Source of the DNA: Sulfurimonas sp. SAG-AH-194-I05
GTDB lineage: Bacteria > Campylobacterota > Campylobacteria > Campylobacterales > Sulfurimonadaceae
Direction of reading: 5' to 3'
NCBI RefSeq assembly: GCF_029215955.1
Contig: NZ_JAEMVA010000003.1
Span: 27,199-91,198 of the forward strand
DNA: 64,000 bases
The notes beneath the pieces are model-generated. The model ran no database searches, had not been told where the DNA came from, and saw only the letters and a list, made by a program, of their open reading frames with translations. Positions 17,363 through 26,310 of this stretch are shown one piece after another; the first letter of the stretch is position 1; each line of letters begins with the position of its first letter. A program made the translations under genes and the position numbers.

Positions 17363-19741
17363 ATGAAAAGTAAATTACTACTATCAGTTGCTGCTAGTAT
17401 TGCTTTTATGGTTGTGAGTGCAACGTCTGCGCTTGCTTATGACAAAAATCCTCCATTTAAACTTACCAAACTTCAAAAGTTTGTAAAAGTTGTAGATGGA
17501 CAAAGAGTAGTTGGTTATGAACCAAAAAATGCTTACAATGTTTTTGTAAACTACGAACTCGGTATGCACTGTGTTGGTTTTGAAATGAGTTACTGTTGTG
17601 TAATTCCACCATATAACTCAATTCAAGCCCAAGCTATACAAAGTGGTCAAAATGGAAAAACGCCAAAACTTTTATCACCTGCTGATGATGTGAAACTTTA
17701 TTATTATACTAAAGACAACGCATACAGTGAAGGTAACAAAATGAAGTACTGGTCTGTACCAAAAGATGCAGATGGAGATGGTCACTTTGATTCTCCGGGC
17801 GACAATGTTGCAAACTACGTTTGGACACACCTTTTTATCTATAAAGATTTAGAAGGTACAATCCCTAGTGGCGCAACAGATAAAGACCGTCTTCGTATAG
17901 GTCGTCAAATTCCTGTAAATATTGATTGTGGTCCTTCTGGAAAACCAATGTCTGGTGGTTACTTAGACTATGCTGGTAAACATGGTGGAAGTATTGTTAT
18001 GACTGACACTCTTGTTCCTGCTGTTAAAAATGTTAAGCTAGTACTTACTGCTTCTCATATTTGGGATGCATTAGGTCTTCCATTAACTGCATTTAATGAT
18101 TCTACAAGAAAAGGTTCTATCCGTTCAGTTACTGAAAAAGATTTCCAACCTTTCCAATACTCTACTGTAGAATTACATGATAGAAGCGGTAAAGCGAAAA
18201 AAAATAAAACAGGTCATGCAGTATCTTACTTTGGTACAAATCCTGTAGATATTCCTAACTGTTATGCTTGTCACTCTAGAAATGGTAAAGCTGCACAAAT
18301 GGCTAGAGATGAAGGTATCACAGCAAGTGATAGAGAATACAAATACTGGAAAACATATCCAGATGAAAGTGAATATATGGCAAGACTTGCTGAATCTTCA
18401 ATCAACATTCTTTCATTACATGATTCACATCATGGTACTACATTTATGCAAGATTACAGAGATAATGCATCTGGAAATAGACTTGGTAAAACTGGTTTAG
18501 TTAACTGTGCTGACTGTCATGGTGACAATGTTTCTGGAAACTTACAAGAGCCTCGTCCTACTGCATCTGGTTATAAAGCTGTAAAAGCTAAACCACTTTC
18601 TGAAGCGATTCATAGTTTTCACCTTGCAATGGTTCCAATGCCAGATGCTGCTGGTCGTTCTCAAGCGTGTCAATCATGTCACCCTACACACTTCCAAAAT
18701 CCTAATATGAATGATGATTCTAATCCATTTAGAGTTACAGACAGATACGGTGAAGGTAGATTTGCTAAATCAGATATCAGAACTTCTGGTGGTGGTTGTT
18801 ATGTACGTCGTGACGCGCACTCAAATCCTGATGCTAAACCACCTTTCTTCTTAAATGCATATGGTTCTTGGCAGCTAGAAAATGTAGCTACTAAAGATGA
18901 GCATGGTAAAGATGCTGGTGAACTTAGAGGACTATATTGTACAAACTGTCACACTAAAGTTGCGCAAGGTATGCAAAACTACGATAATATCTTACATGAT
19001 AGTACTCAAGAAGGTAAAACTTTAAGAAACAAAACTATGAAAGAAATTATTGCTGAACTAGCTGGCGGAGATGCAAAGAAATTTGCTGCAATTGCTGACC
19101 CTAAATCAACTGGTGATAACGAAGTATTAAGTTACTATTCTGATCATAAATCTGCTGTTCTTGTTAAGAACGTTGGTAAAGATGGCAAATTAGATCTTAA
19201 ACCATGGAACCACCCAACTGGTGGAGAAGTTCCATATATCGCAGCATCTGGTGGTAATGACTGGTGGTTATCTGCTGCTGAGCCTCATTGTGCGGATTGT
19301 CACTTAGCTCCATTTGTTGAGAGTGAAACTGGTGGTAAATACTTCCCAATTGATTTACCTAACAAGTACTCTTTATATAGATACTCAAAAGCGCATGGAA
19401 ACATAGCGTGTCAATCATGTCATGAATCAACTCACGGGTTATATTCAAGTAGATATGATGGTAAAGAACATTCTGTTGACTCAACTACACACGAACAAGC
19501 TCTTCAGTATTCTCCAGATGGTGAATATGCTGGTCCTGTTACTTGTGCTGCATGTCATACAGTAAATAAAAAAGGTGTTCCTTTACAACTTAAAGATACA
19601 CAATATGCAAACGATTATTGGGCATCGGTAACTTTAGCTCACTTTATGAGAGATGGTGATCAAAAACTATCTGTTAAAGAGTTAACTGAAAAATATCCGT
19701 ACCACAAATCTGCAAATATTGTAGAAAAAGGTTGGAAGTAA
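17363..19741 (+). CDS. Periplasmic seven-haem cytochrome c of uncharacterised type
   Basis: 792 residues with a Sec signal peptide (cleaved near ATSALA-Y). Seven CxxCH motifs bind haem c: Cys300, 382, 436, 526, 643, 683 and 728 (first cysteine of each). A cysteine at 479 in GGGCYVRRDAH lies where an eighth site might be expected but lacks the second Cys. The haem-free N-terminal domain (about 30-290) carries GMHCVGFEMSYCCVIPPYNS, with Cys70, Cys78, Cys79 and His69, a possible metal or disulfide site. I do not recognise a characterised enzyme; it is not NrfA, OTR or MccA by motif pattern. Codon choice (GGT, GCT, ACT, TCT rich) differs from neighbours and suggests very high expression. A GGGG Shine-Dalgarno precedes it and a strong terminator follows. 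Confidence 0.85.
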   Translation: MKSKLLLSVAASIAFMVVSATSALAYDKNPPFKLTKLQKFVKVVDGQRVVGYEPKNAYNVFVNYELGMHCVGFEMSYCCVIPPYNSIQAQAIQSGQNGKTPKLLSPADDVKLYYYTKDNAYSEGNKMKYWSVPKDADGDGHFDSPGDNVANYVWTHLFIYKDLEGTIPSGATDKDRLRIGRQIPVNIDCGPSGKPMSGGYLDYAGKHGGSIVMTDTLVPAVKNVKLVLTASHIWDALGLPLTAFNDSTRKGSIRSVTEKDFQPFQYSTVELHDRSGKAKKNKTGHAVSYFGTNPVDIPNCYACHSRNGKAAQMARDEGITASDREYKYWKTYPDESEYMARLAESSINILSLHDSHHGTTFMQDYRDNASGNRLGKTGLVNCADCHGDNVSGNLQEPRPTASGYKAVKAKPLSEAIHSFHLAMVPMPDAAGRSQACQSCHPTHFQNPNMNDDSNPFRVTDRYGEGRFAKSDIRTSGGGCYVRRDAHSNPDAKPPFFLNAYGSWQLENVATKDEHGKDAGELRGLYCTNCHTKVAQGMQNYDNILHDSTQEGKTLRNKTMKEIIAELAGGDAKKFAAIADPKSTGDNEVLSYYSDHKSAVLVKNVGKDGKLDLKPWNHPTGGEVPYIAASGGNDWWLSAAEPHCADCHLAPFVESETGGKYFPIDLPNKYSLYRYSKAHGNIACQSCHESTHGLYSSRYDGKEHSVDSTTHEQALQYSPDGEYAGPVTCAACHTVNKKGVPLQLKDTQYANDYWASVTLAHFMRDGDQKLSVKELTEKYPYHKSANIVEKGWK

Positions 19742-19750
19742 CATTCCTTA

Positions 19751-19776
19751 ATTTTTTCCCTCTTGAGGGAAAAAAT
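19751..19776. terminator. Strong terminator after the multihaem cytochrome gene
   Basis: Perfect inverted repeat ATTTTTTCCCTC / GAGGGAAAAAAT around TT; the GC part is CCCTC/GAGGG and the flanks supply A and T runs in both directions. Lies 10 bases after the stop codon and isolates the cytochrome transcript from the next gene. Confidence 0.85.
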
Positions 19777-19874
19777 TTCTATTTTTTATTCTAATAAAAC
19801 TATATATTGTTATATTTTTACTATAATAAACGCTCATAAGAAAATAATCAAACTCCCCCATTTAAGGACATAAG

Positions 19875-20552
19875 ATGAATAAATATTTTAAAGGTGCACT
19901 TCTCGTTTCCCTTGCAACTGCTTCGCTTAATGCAGAACTAGTTATTACAAACTTTGATACTGGTGAAGTGAAAAAGGAAACAAATTATATTGATGGTACA
20001 AATACGGACATTAAAGTAGGAATCAAAAATGGTATAGAAAAAGTATATTATCAAATGGGTCGTATGGCGTATCAAGTGAACTATATCGAGGATAAAAGAG
20101 ATGGAATCTTAGAATGGTTTGATAAAGAAGGTAATAAATTATCTGAAATTTATTATAAGCTTGGAAAAATTACAGGTGAAGAAAAATCTTTTTATCCTAA
20201 TAAACAAGTTAAACATACAGTAACGTATGTAAATGACTTAAAAGAAGGCATTCAAAAAGAATATTTTAGTACTGGGACACTTGCACAAGAGGTAAACTAT
20301 ACTAAAGGTAAAAAAAATGGCCTCCAAAAAGAGTATACAGATGATGGAAACCTTTATACAAAAGTTAACTATATAAATAACTATAAAGAAGGCTTACAAA
20401 AATGGTACGACAAACATTCTAAAGTGATAAGAGAGACTCTCTTTAAACAAGATAGACCTGTTGAAATCATGAAACAAGTTCAAAGAACAGACCAGTACAA
20501 CGATGTGCTTTCTGTAACCGGCATTGACTTTTCACCACAAAAACCTGAGTAA
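19875..20552 (+). CDS. Periplasmic MORN-repeat (YwqK-like) protein
   Basis: 225 residues with signal peptide (MNKYFKGALLVSLATASLNA). The mature protein is a tandem of about seven MORN-type beta-hairpins of the form Y-x-x-G-x-x-x-G-x-x-x-x-x-Y/F (for example YTKGKKNGLQKEY and YINNYKEGLQKWY). Automatic annotation often calls this fold a YwqK antitoxin, but an exported protein in a cytochrome cluster is unlikely to be one. Function unknown; perhaps a binding scaffold. A related protein is encoded at 22032-22631. The parvulin gene follows after 23 bases. Confidence 0.75.
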   Translation: MNKYFKGALLVSLATASLNAELVITNFDTGEVKKETNYIDGTNTDIKVGIKNGIEKVYYQMGRMAYQVNYIEDKRDGILEWFDKEGNKLSEIYYKLGKITGEEKSFYPNKQVKHTVTYVNDLKEGIQKEYFSTGTLAQEVNYTKGKKNGLQKEYTDDGNLYTKVNYINNYKEGLQKWYDKHSKVIRETLFKQDRPVEIMKQVQRTDQYNDVLSVTGIDFSPQKPE

Positions 20553-20575
20553 CAAACACAAAAAAAAGGATATAT

Positions 20576-21385
20576 ATGAAACGAATACAAAACACCCTCC
20601 TAGCAATGAGTATGGCTGCAACTTTAAGTTTAGCCAATACTGATACTTATGCCGTAGTAAATGGCGAGATAATAACGAAAAACCAAGTTGTAATTTCTTT
20701 AAAAAATCAAAATATTGATTTTAGTTCTCTTAATAAAAAACAACAAAAAGAGATTGGAAATAAGATTATTGAACAAAAATTATTAAGTCAATATGCTTTA
20801 AAATCAGATGCAATAAAAAGTCCAGAGTATCTTGAAAAACTAGATAAGGTCAAAGGAAATATTGCCTTACAAGTATTTTTAAAAAATGGAATTAAAAAAA
20901 TAAAAGTTTCAACTAACGAGATAAAAGACTTCTACACTAAAAACAGTTACTTATTTATTGAGCCTGCTCAATATAGAGCAAGACATATTTTAGTTAAAAC
21001 AAAGAAAAAAGCAGTTGAACTTATTAATGAATTAAAAAAGTCTAAGCAATTAAAAAATACATTTATTGCATTAGCAAAGAAAAACTCAACAGGCCCTTCT
21101 TCAAAAGATGGTGGTAATTTAGGTTGGTTCTCATCAAACAAAATGGTTGCCGAATTCGGAAAAGCAGTTTCTTCACTTAAGAAAAATGCGATTACACTCA
21201 ATCCTGTCAAAACGCAATACGGATACCATGTAATTTACCTCGAAGATAAAAAAGACAAAGGTACGATCAAATTATCTCAAGTAGAAGTTGAAATAAAACA
21301 AAAAATAATGGCTGATAAGTTAGAGAAAAAAATGCTTACTCTCATCAAAGAACTTAAAAAATCTGCTAAAGTTGAATACAAATAA
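20576..21385 (+). CDS. Periplasmic parvulin-type peptidyl-prolyl isomerase, second copy
   Basis: Folding helper for exported proteins, 269 residues. Signal peptide MKRIQNTLLAMSMAATLSLA, SurA-like N-domain (VNGEIITKNQVVISL), then a parvulin domain with RARHILVKTKKKAVELI, GPSSKDGGNLGWFSSNKMVAEF and TQYGYHVIYLEDKK. It resembles the protein at 5733-6560 over its whole length, so the two are paralogues. Placement between MORN, NrfJ-like and cytochrome genes suggests a dedicated role in folding periplasmic redox proteins. AAAAAGGA precedes the ATG. Confidence 0.88.
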   Translation: MKRIQNTLLAMSMAATLSLANTDTYAVVNGEIITKNQVVISLKNQNIDFSSLNKKQQKEIGNKIIEQKLLSQYALKSDAIKSPEYLEKLDKVKGNIALQVFLKNGIKKIKVSTNEIKDFYTKNSYLFIEPAQYRARHILVKTKKKAVELINELKKSKQLKNTFIALAKKNSTGPSSKDGGNLGWFSSNKMVAEFGKAVSSLKKNAITLNPVKTQYGYHVIYLEDKKDKGTIKLSQVEVEIKQKIMADKLEKKMLTLIKELKKSAKVEYK

Positions 21386-21406
21386 TTTCAATTACAAAGG
21401 ACATAA

Positions 21407-22030
21407 ATGAAATATATACTTACAATATTACTGTTAAGCCTTAGCGTATTTGCTTCAACCTCACATGAGGCAAAAATCCTAGAAATACTAGAGAGTGGTG
21501 GCTACACATACATGAAAGTTCAAGACAAAAAGGTAAAGTACTGGATTGCCATGACACAACGCAAGGTAAAAGTAGGAGAAACTATTTCATTTATTGAACA
21601 AGGTTGGATGAGTAAATTTCAATCTAAAACACTTAACCGTACATTTGAGAAGATACTTTTTGCATCTGACAAAGTACAAGGAAGACAAAGTTTAAAAGAC
21701 ATAAAGCCCAATATTGCATTCTCCAAGTATAAAGAAAATAATACTGTAATAATTGCTGAACTTTTTGCTAATCGAGATAAATATGTTGGCAAAGAAATTA
21801 TTATCAAAGGAAAGGTTACTAAAACTTCTATCGGGATTATAAAAAGAAATTGGGTTCACATTAATGATGGAAGCCGTTTTCAAAATATGGATGATATCGT
21901 ATTTACAACTTCGGGGAATGTTCCAAGTGTTGGAGACATAGTATATGCAAAAGGTACTGTAGCAAAAGATGTTGATTTTGGATATGGCTACTTTTATCCT
22001 ATAATTATTCAAAAATCTTCTTTTAAATAA
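21407..22030 (+). CDS. NrfJ-like periplasmic protein
   Basis: 207 residues with signal peptide (MKYILTILLLSLSVFAS). The N-terminal part has ILESGGYTYMKVQDKKVKYWIAM, the motif of the NrfJ-type family found next to nitrite-reductase genes in Wolinella and relatives; the C-terminal half (about 105-205: GKEIIIKGKVTKTSIGIIKRNWVHINDGS) reads as an OB-fold of the bacterial DNA-binding/periplasmic type. Biochemical role not established. It is one base from the next MORN gene and 22 bases after the parvulin gene, so part of one transcript. Confidence 0.7.
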   Translation: MKYILTILLLSLSVFASTSHEAKILEILESGGYTYMKVQDKKVKYWIAMTQRKVKVGETISFIEQGWMSKFQSKTLNRTFEKILFASDKVQGRQSLKDIKPNIAFSKYKENNTVIIAELFANRDKYVGKEIIIKGKVTKTSIGIIKRNWVHINDGSRFQNMDDIVFTTSGNVPSVGDIVYAKGTVAKDVDFGYGYFYPIIIQKSSFK

Positions 22031-22031
22031 A

Positions 22032-22631
22032 ATGAATTTAATTTTAATAATAGGCACTTTGATTGCCACAAATGCATTTGCTACAGAACTTCCTTGTAGA
22101 AATCCAGATAAATATATTGCGCAAGACAAGGCACGTACATCTACTTATGTAAATTGCAAGCGAAATGGAATGACATTTTGGTATAGCGAATCTGGACATA
22201 TCAAATCTCAAGTAAACTTTATTGATGGTAAAGAAAATGGACTCTATACTTCATTCTACAATAATCAACAAAAAAAAATTGTTGTTCATTATATAGATGG
22301 ACAAAAAGATGGTGTTCAAAATATATACTATAACACAGGACAGCTCGGGAGCAGAGTTACATATAAAATGGGTAAAAGAGAAGGCTTAATGGTCGACTGG
22401 GATATAGAAGGATTTAAAAGTGCTGAAGTATTCTATAAAAACAACTATAAAGTGGGTTTAAAAAAATATTTTGATCATTCACACAATGTAATTATGACGG
22501 AAACCTATAAAATGGATCGAAATCCTTTAATGATTAAACTCTTAAAAGATAAAAGAAAAGAAATTTTAGTGGACTTATCTAAGTATGGTTTAGTACCAGA
22601 AAATGCTACTTATAAGGAAAAGATGAAATAA
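22032..22631 (+). CDS. Periplasmic MORN-repeat (YwqK-like) protein, second copy
   Basis: 199 residues with signal peptide (MNLILIIGTLIATNAFA). Repeats such as FIDGKENGLYTSFY, YIDGQKDGVQNIYY and YKMGKREGLMVDW match the MORN hairpin pattern, and the last part (YDHSHNVIMTETYKMDR-like) resembles the protein at 19875-20552, so they are paralogues. Two cysteines near the N-terminus (PCRNPD and NCKRNG) are absent from the first copy and could form a disulfide. Starts one base after the NrfJ-like gene. Role unknown. Confidence 0.72.
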   Translation: MNLILIIGTLIATNAFATELPCRNPDKYIAQDKARTSTYVNCKRNGMTFWYSESGHIKSQVNFIDGKENGLYTSFYNNQQKKIVVHYIDGQKDGVQNIYYNTGQLGSRVTYKMGKREGLMVDWDIEGFKSAEVFYKNNYKVGLKKYFDHSHNVIMTETYKMDRNPLMIKLLKDKRKEILVDLSKYGLVPENATYKEKMK

Positions 22632-22659
22632 GATAATTTAAACTAATAATAAAAATAAT

Positions 22660-22688
22660 TTGTATTTATAATAAATATATGCTATAAT
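22660..22688 (+). promoter_or_regulatory. Sigma70 promoter of the small periplasmic protein gene
   Basis: TTGTAT (22660-22665), 17-base spacer, TATAAT (22683-22688) with the extended TGn element just before it. It lies about 32 bases before the ATG at 22721. Confidence 0.6.
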
Positions 22689-22720
22689 TCCTTTATATAA
22701 TTATTATAAGGAATTCAATT

Positions 22721-22954
22721 ATGAAAAATAAATTATTAATTTTAATACTATTACTATCCTCAGCAGCATTTGCTTTTACTTTACCAACAGCGTATCAAGA
22801 TCAAAAAATTGGTATAGACAAGGATGCAAAACTTTGTAAACTCTTTCAAAAAAAAGCACATTTATATGAAAAAACAATGCGTGAAGATATATATGCTAAA
22901 AAAACACTCGAGTCATATCAGTTAAGAGCTGAATTATACTGCATAAAAAATTAG
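22721..22954 (+). CDS. Small periplasmic protein, unknown function
   Basis: 77 residues, not recognised. Clear signal peptide MKNKLLILILLLSSAAFAF, leaving a helical mature part of about 58 residues with two cysteines (KLCKLFQKKAHLYEK and AELYCIKN) that could pair as a disulfide in a helical hairpin. AAGGA precedes the start. It has its own promoter and a hairpin after the stop, so it is probably monocistronic within the cytochrome region. Confidence 0.65.
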   Translation: MKNKLLILILLLSSAAFAFTLPTAYQDQKIGIDKDAKLCKLFQKKAHLYEKTMREDIYAKKTLESYQLRAELYCIKN

Positions 22955-22963
22955 CTATGCTTG

Positions 22964-22996
22964 TATATTGATACTATCTCTTTTATTATCAATATA
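22964..22996 (+). terminator. Hairpin after the small periplasmic protein gene
   Basis: TATATTGATA / TATCAATATA, 10 bp stem with a 13-base loop, ten bases after the stop codon. AT-rich and without a clear T-run, so a weak terminator at best. Confidence 0.4.
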
Positions 22997-23066
22997 GATT
23001 CAACATTTGTTAACTACCTTCTATGTATAATGCCTTCAAATAATTTAATGTATGAAGGTATTTACC

Positions 23067-26000
23067 ATGAAACAACTTTTATCCCTCTTTGACTCCATGA
23101 AAACCATGGCTATTTTAATGCTACTCTTTGCTTTTGCCATTGGATATGCTACATTTATCGAAAACGATTACGGTACAATCACATCAAAAGCTGAGATATT
23201 TAACACAAAATGGTTTGAAGTTTTACTAGGACTCTTAACCTTAAACCTCATGCTAAATATTTATAAGCATAAAATGTTTTCCCTCAATAAAGCCCCTATA
23301 TTCATCTTTCATATAGCTTTTATAGTTATTATTATTGGTGCTGCAATCACCCGCTACTATGGATACGAAGGGAGTATGCATATTCGTGAGGGCGACACAG
23401 TAAAAACAATGACAAGTTCTTATACATACTTTACAGTAGATGCAAAATCTGGTACAAAAAATACAATAGATTCTCAGATTCTTTACCTTTCTAAAAAAAG
23501 TACAAATAACTTATCTGTATCACTCGAAGTTGATTCTAAACAAGTTGATGTTGAACTTATAGACTATATTCCAGACGCTATGGAAAAAATGGTTGTAGAT
23601 AATGCGCACGGAATTTCAGTTGCTGACATGATGGTTACGGGAGGAGGAAAAGGTCGACCGGTTGCACTCAAAGAAGGCACCTACTATGACACAGGAAGTG
23701 TAATTTTAGACTTTAACACAGGAAAGGATTTTGATACTCCTGTAATTCATATCTATAAAAAAGATGGTGCACTCTTTTTAGATCATAAAATGGTACTTAA
23801 ATATTTAAAAATGGATGACAGAAGTGATGGAGATCTTCTCGCTAACGTAAGTGAACCCTTCGCTAAAAGAACCTTATTTACAGTGGGTGAAAGTAGTTTT
23901 GTTCTTAAAAATTATTTACCACATGCTTCTATGAAGATTGTTACAAATCCTAAAGCAAAACCTATGAATCCTGGTATTGATGCCCTCAAATTTAAAATTA
24001 CAGTCGATGGTGTTTCAAAAGAAACGATGCTTTATGGACAACCTGGGACATTAGCAAAAGAACAACATAATGCTATTAACGGCGTTGATGTTCATATTTC
24101 ATATGGTGCAAAAGAGTTAGAGCTTCCTTTTGGAATTCATCTTAAAGACTTTGAGCTAGAACGCTACCCAGGATCAATGAGTCCAGCTTCATATGCAAGT
24201 GAAGTAACACTCATAGATGAAGAAGAAGGTTTAACCATGCCATATAGAATTTTTATGAATAATGTTCTAGAACATCGTGGATATAGATTTTTTCAAGCTT
24301 CATATGATCAGGATGAGTTAGGAACTGTTCTTTCTGTAAATAATGACCCAGGAACACTTCCTTCATATATTGGATATGCACTTTTAGCGCTAGGTATGTT
24401 TTGGTCTCTTTTTTCAAGAAAAAATCGTTTTTCAAAGTTAGCAGCAAAAGCTAAAAAAGCAAATGAGAAAAAAATGTTATCGTTTTTGCTAGCCTTTGGA
24501 CTATTGAGTACATTCACTCCCTCTCATGCAGAGGACTTACATCCAGAAATTAAAACCATTATTTCCTTTGATAAAGACCATGCCAAAAAATTTGGTGAAC
24601 TCATAGTCCAAGATTCTAAAGGACGGATGAAACCTATGGATACACTTACGACTGAAGTACTAGCAAAACTATATGGTTCTGCAAAACTTAAAGTCGGAAA
24701 ATATTCCTTAACATCAAATCAAGTTGTTTTAGGAATGATGATAAGTCCTGAATCTTACAAATATATTAAAATAATTAAAACAAAAAATAAAGATATAAAC
24801 AAACTTATAGGAGCACCAGAAGATGCAAAATATGTATCATTTTCACAATTTTTTCAAGATCCAACTGGGATAAGAGGCTATAAACTAGGTCAAGTTATTG
24901 AAAATGCTGCGAGAAAAGAAGCTAAGCATAGAGATAAGTTTGACAAAGCACTTTTAAAAATTGACGAAAAAGTGAATGTGTCTTATATGATTTTTACAGG
25001 CTCACTTATAAAAATATGGCCAAAACCAAATGACAATACAAATAAATGGCATCCAACTATTGAAGCATTACAAACCTTTGAAGCTGAAGTTGGAGAACGT
25101 GTCCGTACCACTGCTGTTGAGTATTTCACATCTATAGATGATTCGCTTATAAGTGGAAACTGGGATGCTCCAACAAAGGCTCTTTCAAAAATTGCTACAT
25201 TTCAGCATGAATTTGGCTCTGCTGTATATCCAACAGAATCAAGAATTAAAGCAGAAGTTTTTTATAATGAAGTACGTATTTTTGAAAGAATTTATCCAAT
25301 GTACCTTTTAATGGGTTTTATTCTTTTAATACTTAGTTTTGTAAAAATACTCAAACCAAGTTTTAAAATGGACTTAGTTACAAAAGCCTCACTTTGGTTT
25401 TTAATTTTTCTTTTTATTGCACACACAGTTGGCCTTATAAACAGATGGTATATTTCAGGACATGCCCCTTGGTCAAACGGATATGAATCTATGATCTATA
25501 TTGGTTGGGCAACTGTTCTTGCTGGATTTATTTTTTCTAAACGTTCGTCAATGACCTTAGCATCAACTGCAATCTTAGCCGGTCTCATTCTTTTTGTTGC
25601 ACACTTAAGCTGGATGAATCCACAAGTTACAAACCTAGTTCCTGTTCTTAACTCCTACTGGTTGAGTATTCATGTATCTATGATTACTGCAAGTTATGGC
25701 TTCCTTGGTCTTGGTGCCTTACTTGGATTTGTTTCTATTATACTTTTCATTTTGAAAACAACAAAGAATGAAAAACACCTTAGTCTTTCTATTAAAGAGT
25801 TGAATGCCATTAATGAGATGAGTATTATGGCAGGTCTTGTTCTTTTAAGTGTTGGTAATTTCCTTGGTGGAGTGTGGGCAAATGAATCATGGGGTAGATA
25901 CTGGGGTTGGGATCCAAAAGAAACATGGGCATTAGTAACAATTCTTATATATGCTGTGATTTTACATCTTAGATTTATTCCATCACTTTACACGCAGTTT

Positions 26001-26192
26001 AACTTTGCTGTGGTTTCAACACTGGGCTATACTTCAGTTATAATGACGTATTTTGGAGTAAACTATTACCTTGCAGGTCTTCACTCGTATGCAAAAGGTG
26101 ATCCAGTTCCTATTCCTGATTTTGTGCCAATAACGTATGCTATACTCTTTTTAGTTATTGCTTTAGCATTTAGAAATAGAAAACTTTCCTAA
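23067..26192 (+). CDS. ccsBA: Fused cytochrome c assembly protein CcsBA (NrfI/ResBC type)
   Basis: Carries haem across the inner membrane and attaches it to CxxCH motifs of periplasmic cytochromes (system II). About 1041 residues. Order: ResB/CcsB-like part with N-terminal helices (SMKTMAILMLLFAFAIGYATF) and a large periplasmic domain, then the CcsA part with about eight helices and the tryptophan-rich haem-handling motif WGRYWGWDPKETWAL. This fusion is typical of Campylobacterota and is called NrfI when linked to nrfHA. I start at 23067 (MKQLLSLFDSMK), preceded by AAGG; an ATG 15 bases upstream has no ribosome-binding site. TATAAT lies at 23026. It is the obvious maturase for the multihaem cytochrome at 17363. 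Confidence 0.93.
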   Translation: MKQLLSLFDSMKTMAILMLLFAFAIGYATFIENDYGTITSKAEIFNTKWFEVLLGLLTLNLMLNIYKHKMFSLNKAPIFIFHIAFIVIIIGAAITRYYGYEGSMHIREGDTVKTMTSSYTYFTVDAKSGTKNTIDSQILYLSKKSTNNLSVSLEVDSKQVDVELIDYIPDAMEKMVVDNAHGISVADMMVTGGGKGRPVALKEGTYYDTGSVILDFNTGKDFDTPVIHIYKKDGALFLDHKMVLKYLKMDDRSDGDLLANVSEPFAKRTLFTVGESSFVLKNYLPHASMKIVTNPKAKPMNPGIDALKFKITVDGVSKETMLYGQPGTLAKEQHNAINGVDVHISYGAKELELPFGIHLKDFELERYPGSMSPASYASEVTLIDEEEGLTMPYRIFMNNVLEHRGYRFFQASYDQDELGTVLSVNNDPGTLPSYIGYALLALGMFWSLFSRKNRFSKLAAKAKKANEKKMLSFLLAFGLLSTFTPSHAEDLHPEIKTIISFDKDHAKKFGELIVQDSKGRMKPMDTLTTEVLAKLYGSAKLKVGKYSLTSNQVVLGMMISPESYKYIKIIKTKNKDINKLIGAPEDAKYVSFSQFFQDPTGIRGYKLGQVIENAARKEAKHRDKFDKALLKIDEKVNVSYMIFTGSLIKIWPKPNDNTNKWHPTIEALQTFEAEVGERVRTTAVEYFTSIDDSLISGNWDAPTKALSKIATFQHEFGSAVYPTESRIKAEVFYNEVRIFERIYPMYLLMGFILLILSFVKILKPSFKMDLVTKASLWFLIFLFIAHTVGLINRWYISGHAPWSNGYESMIYIGWATVLAGFIFSKRSSMTLASTAILAGLILFVAHLSWMNPQVTNLVPVLNSYWLSIHVSMITASYGFLGLGALLGFVSIILFILKTTKNEKHLSLSIKELNAINEMSIMAGLVLLSVGNFLGGVWANESWGRYWGWDPKETWALVTILIYAVILHLRFIPSLYTQFNFAVVSTLGYTSVIMTYFGVNYYLAGLHSYAKGDPVPIPDFVPITYAILFLVIALAFRNRKLS

Positions 26193-26205
26193 ATATCTTT
26201 ATTTT

Positions 26206-26226
26206 AAGTTCCTTTTTTAGGAACTT
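26206..26226. terminator. Terminator after ccsBA
   Basis: Stem AAGTTCCT / AGGAACTT (8 bp, T-rich loop) followed by TATTTACT, 14 bases after the stop codon. Preceded by ATTTT, so it can also work in reverse. Confidence 0.7.
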
Positions 26227-26310
26227 TATTTACTCCCTTACCTCTTAGTCTAATCATCTTTTAATAGCTTATTCTGTATAATCGCGTATATAAAAAATAC
26301 AGGTAAATAA

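Noticed and set aside
18798..18824. Eighth haem site at Cys479 (GGGCYVRRDAH)
   Set aside because: Lacks the second cysteine of CxxCH and does not match the long CX15CH variant; counted only as a possible lost site.
19875..20552. YwqK-type antitoxin
   Set aside because: The protein is exported and has no toxin partner; the fold label alone does not give function.
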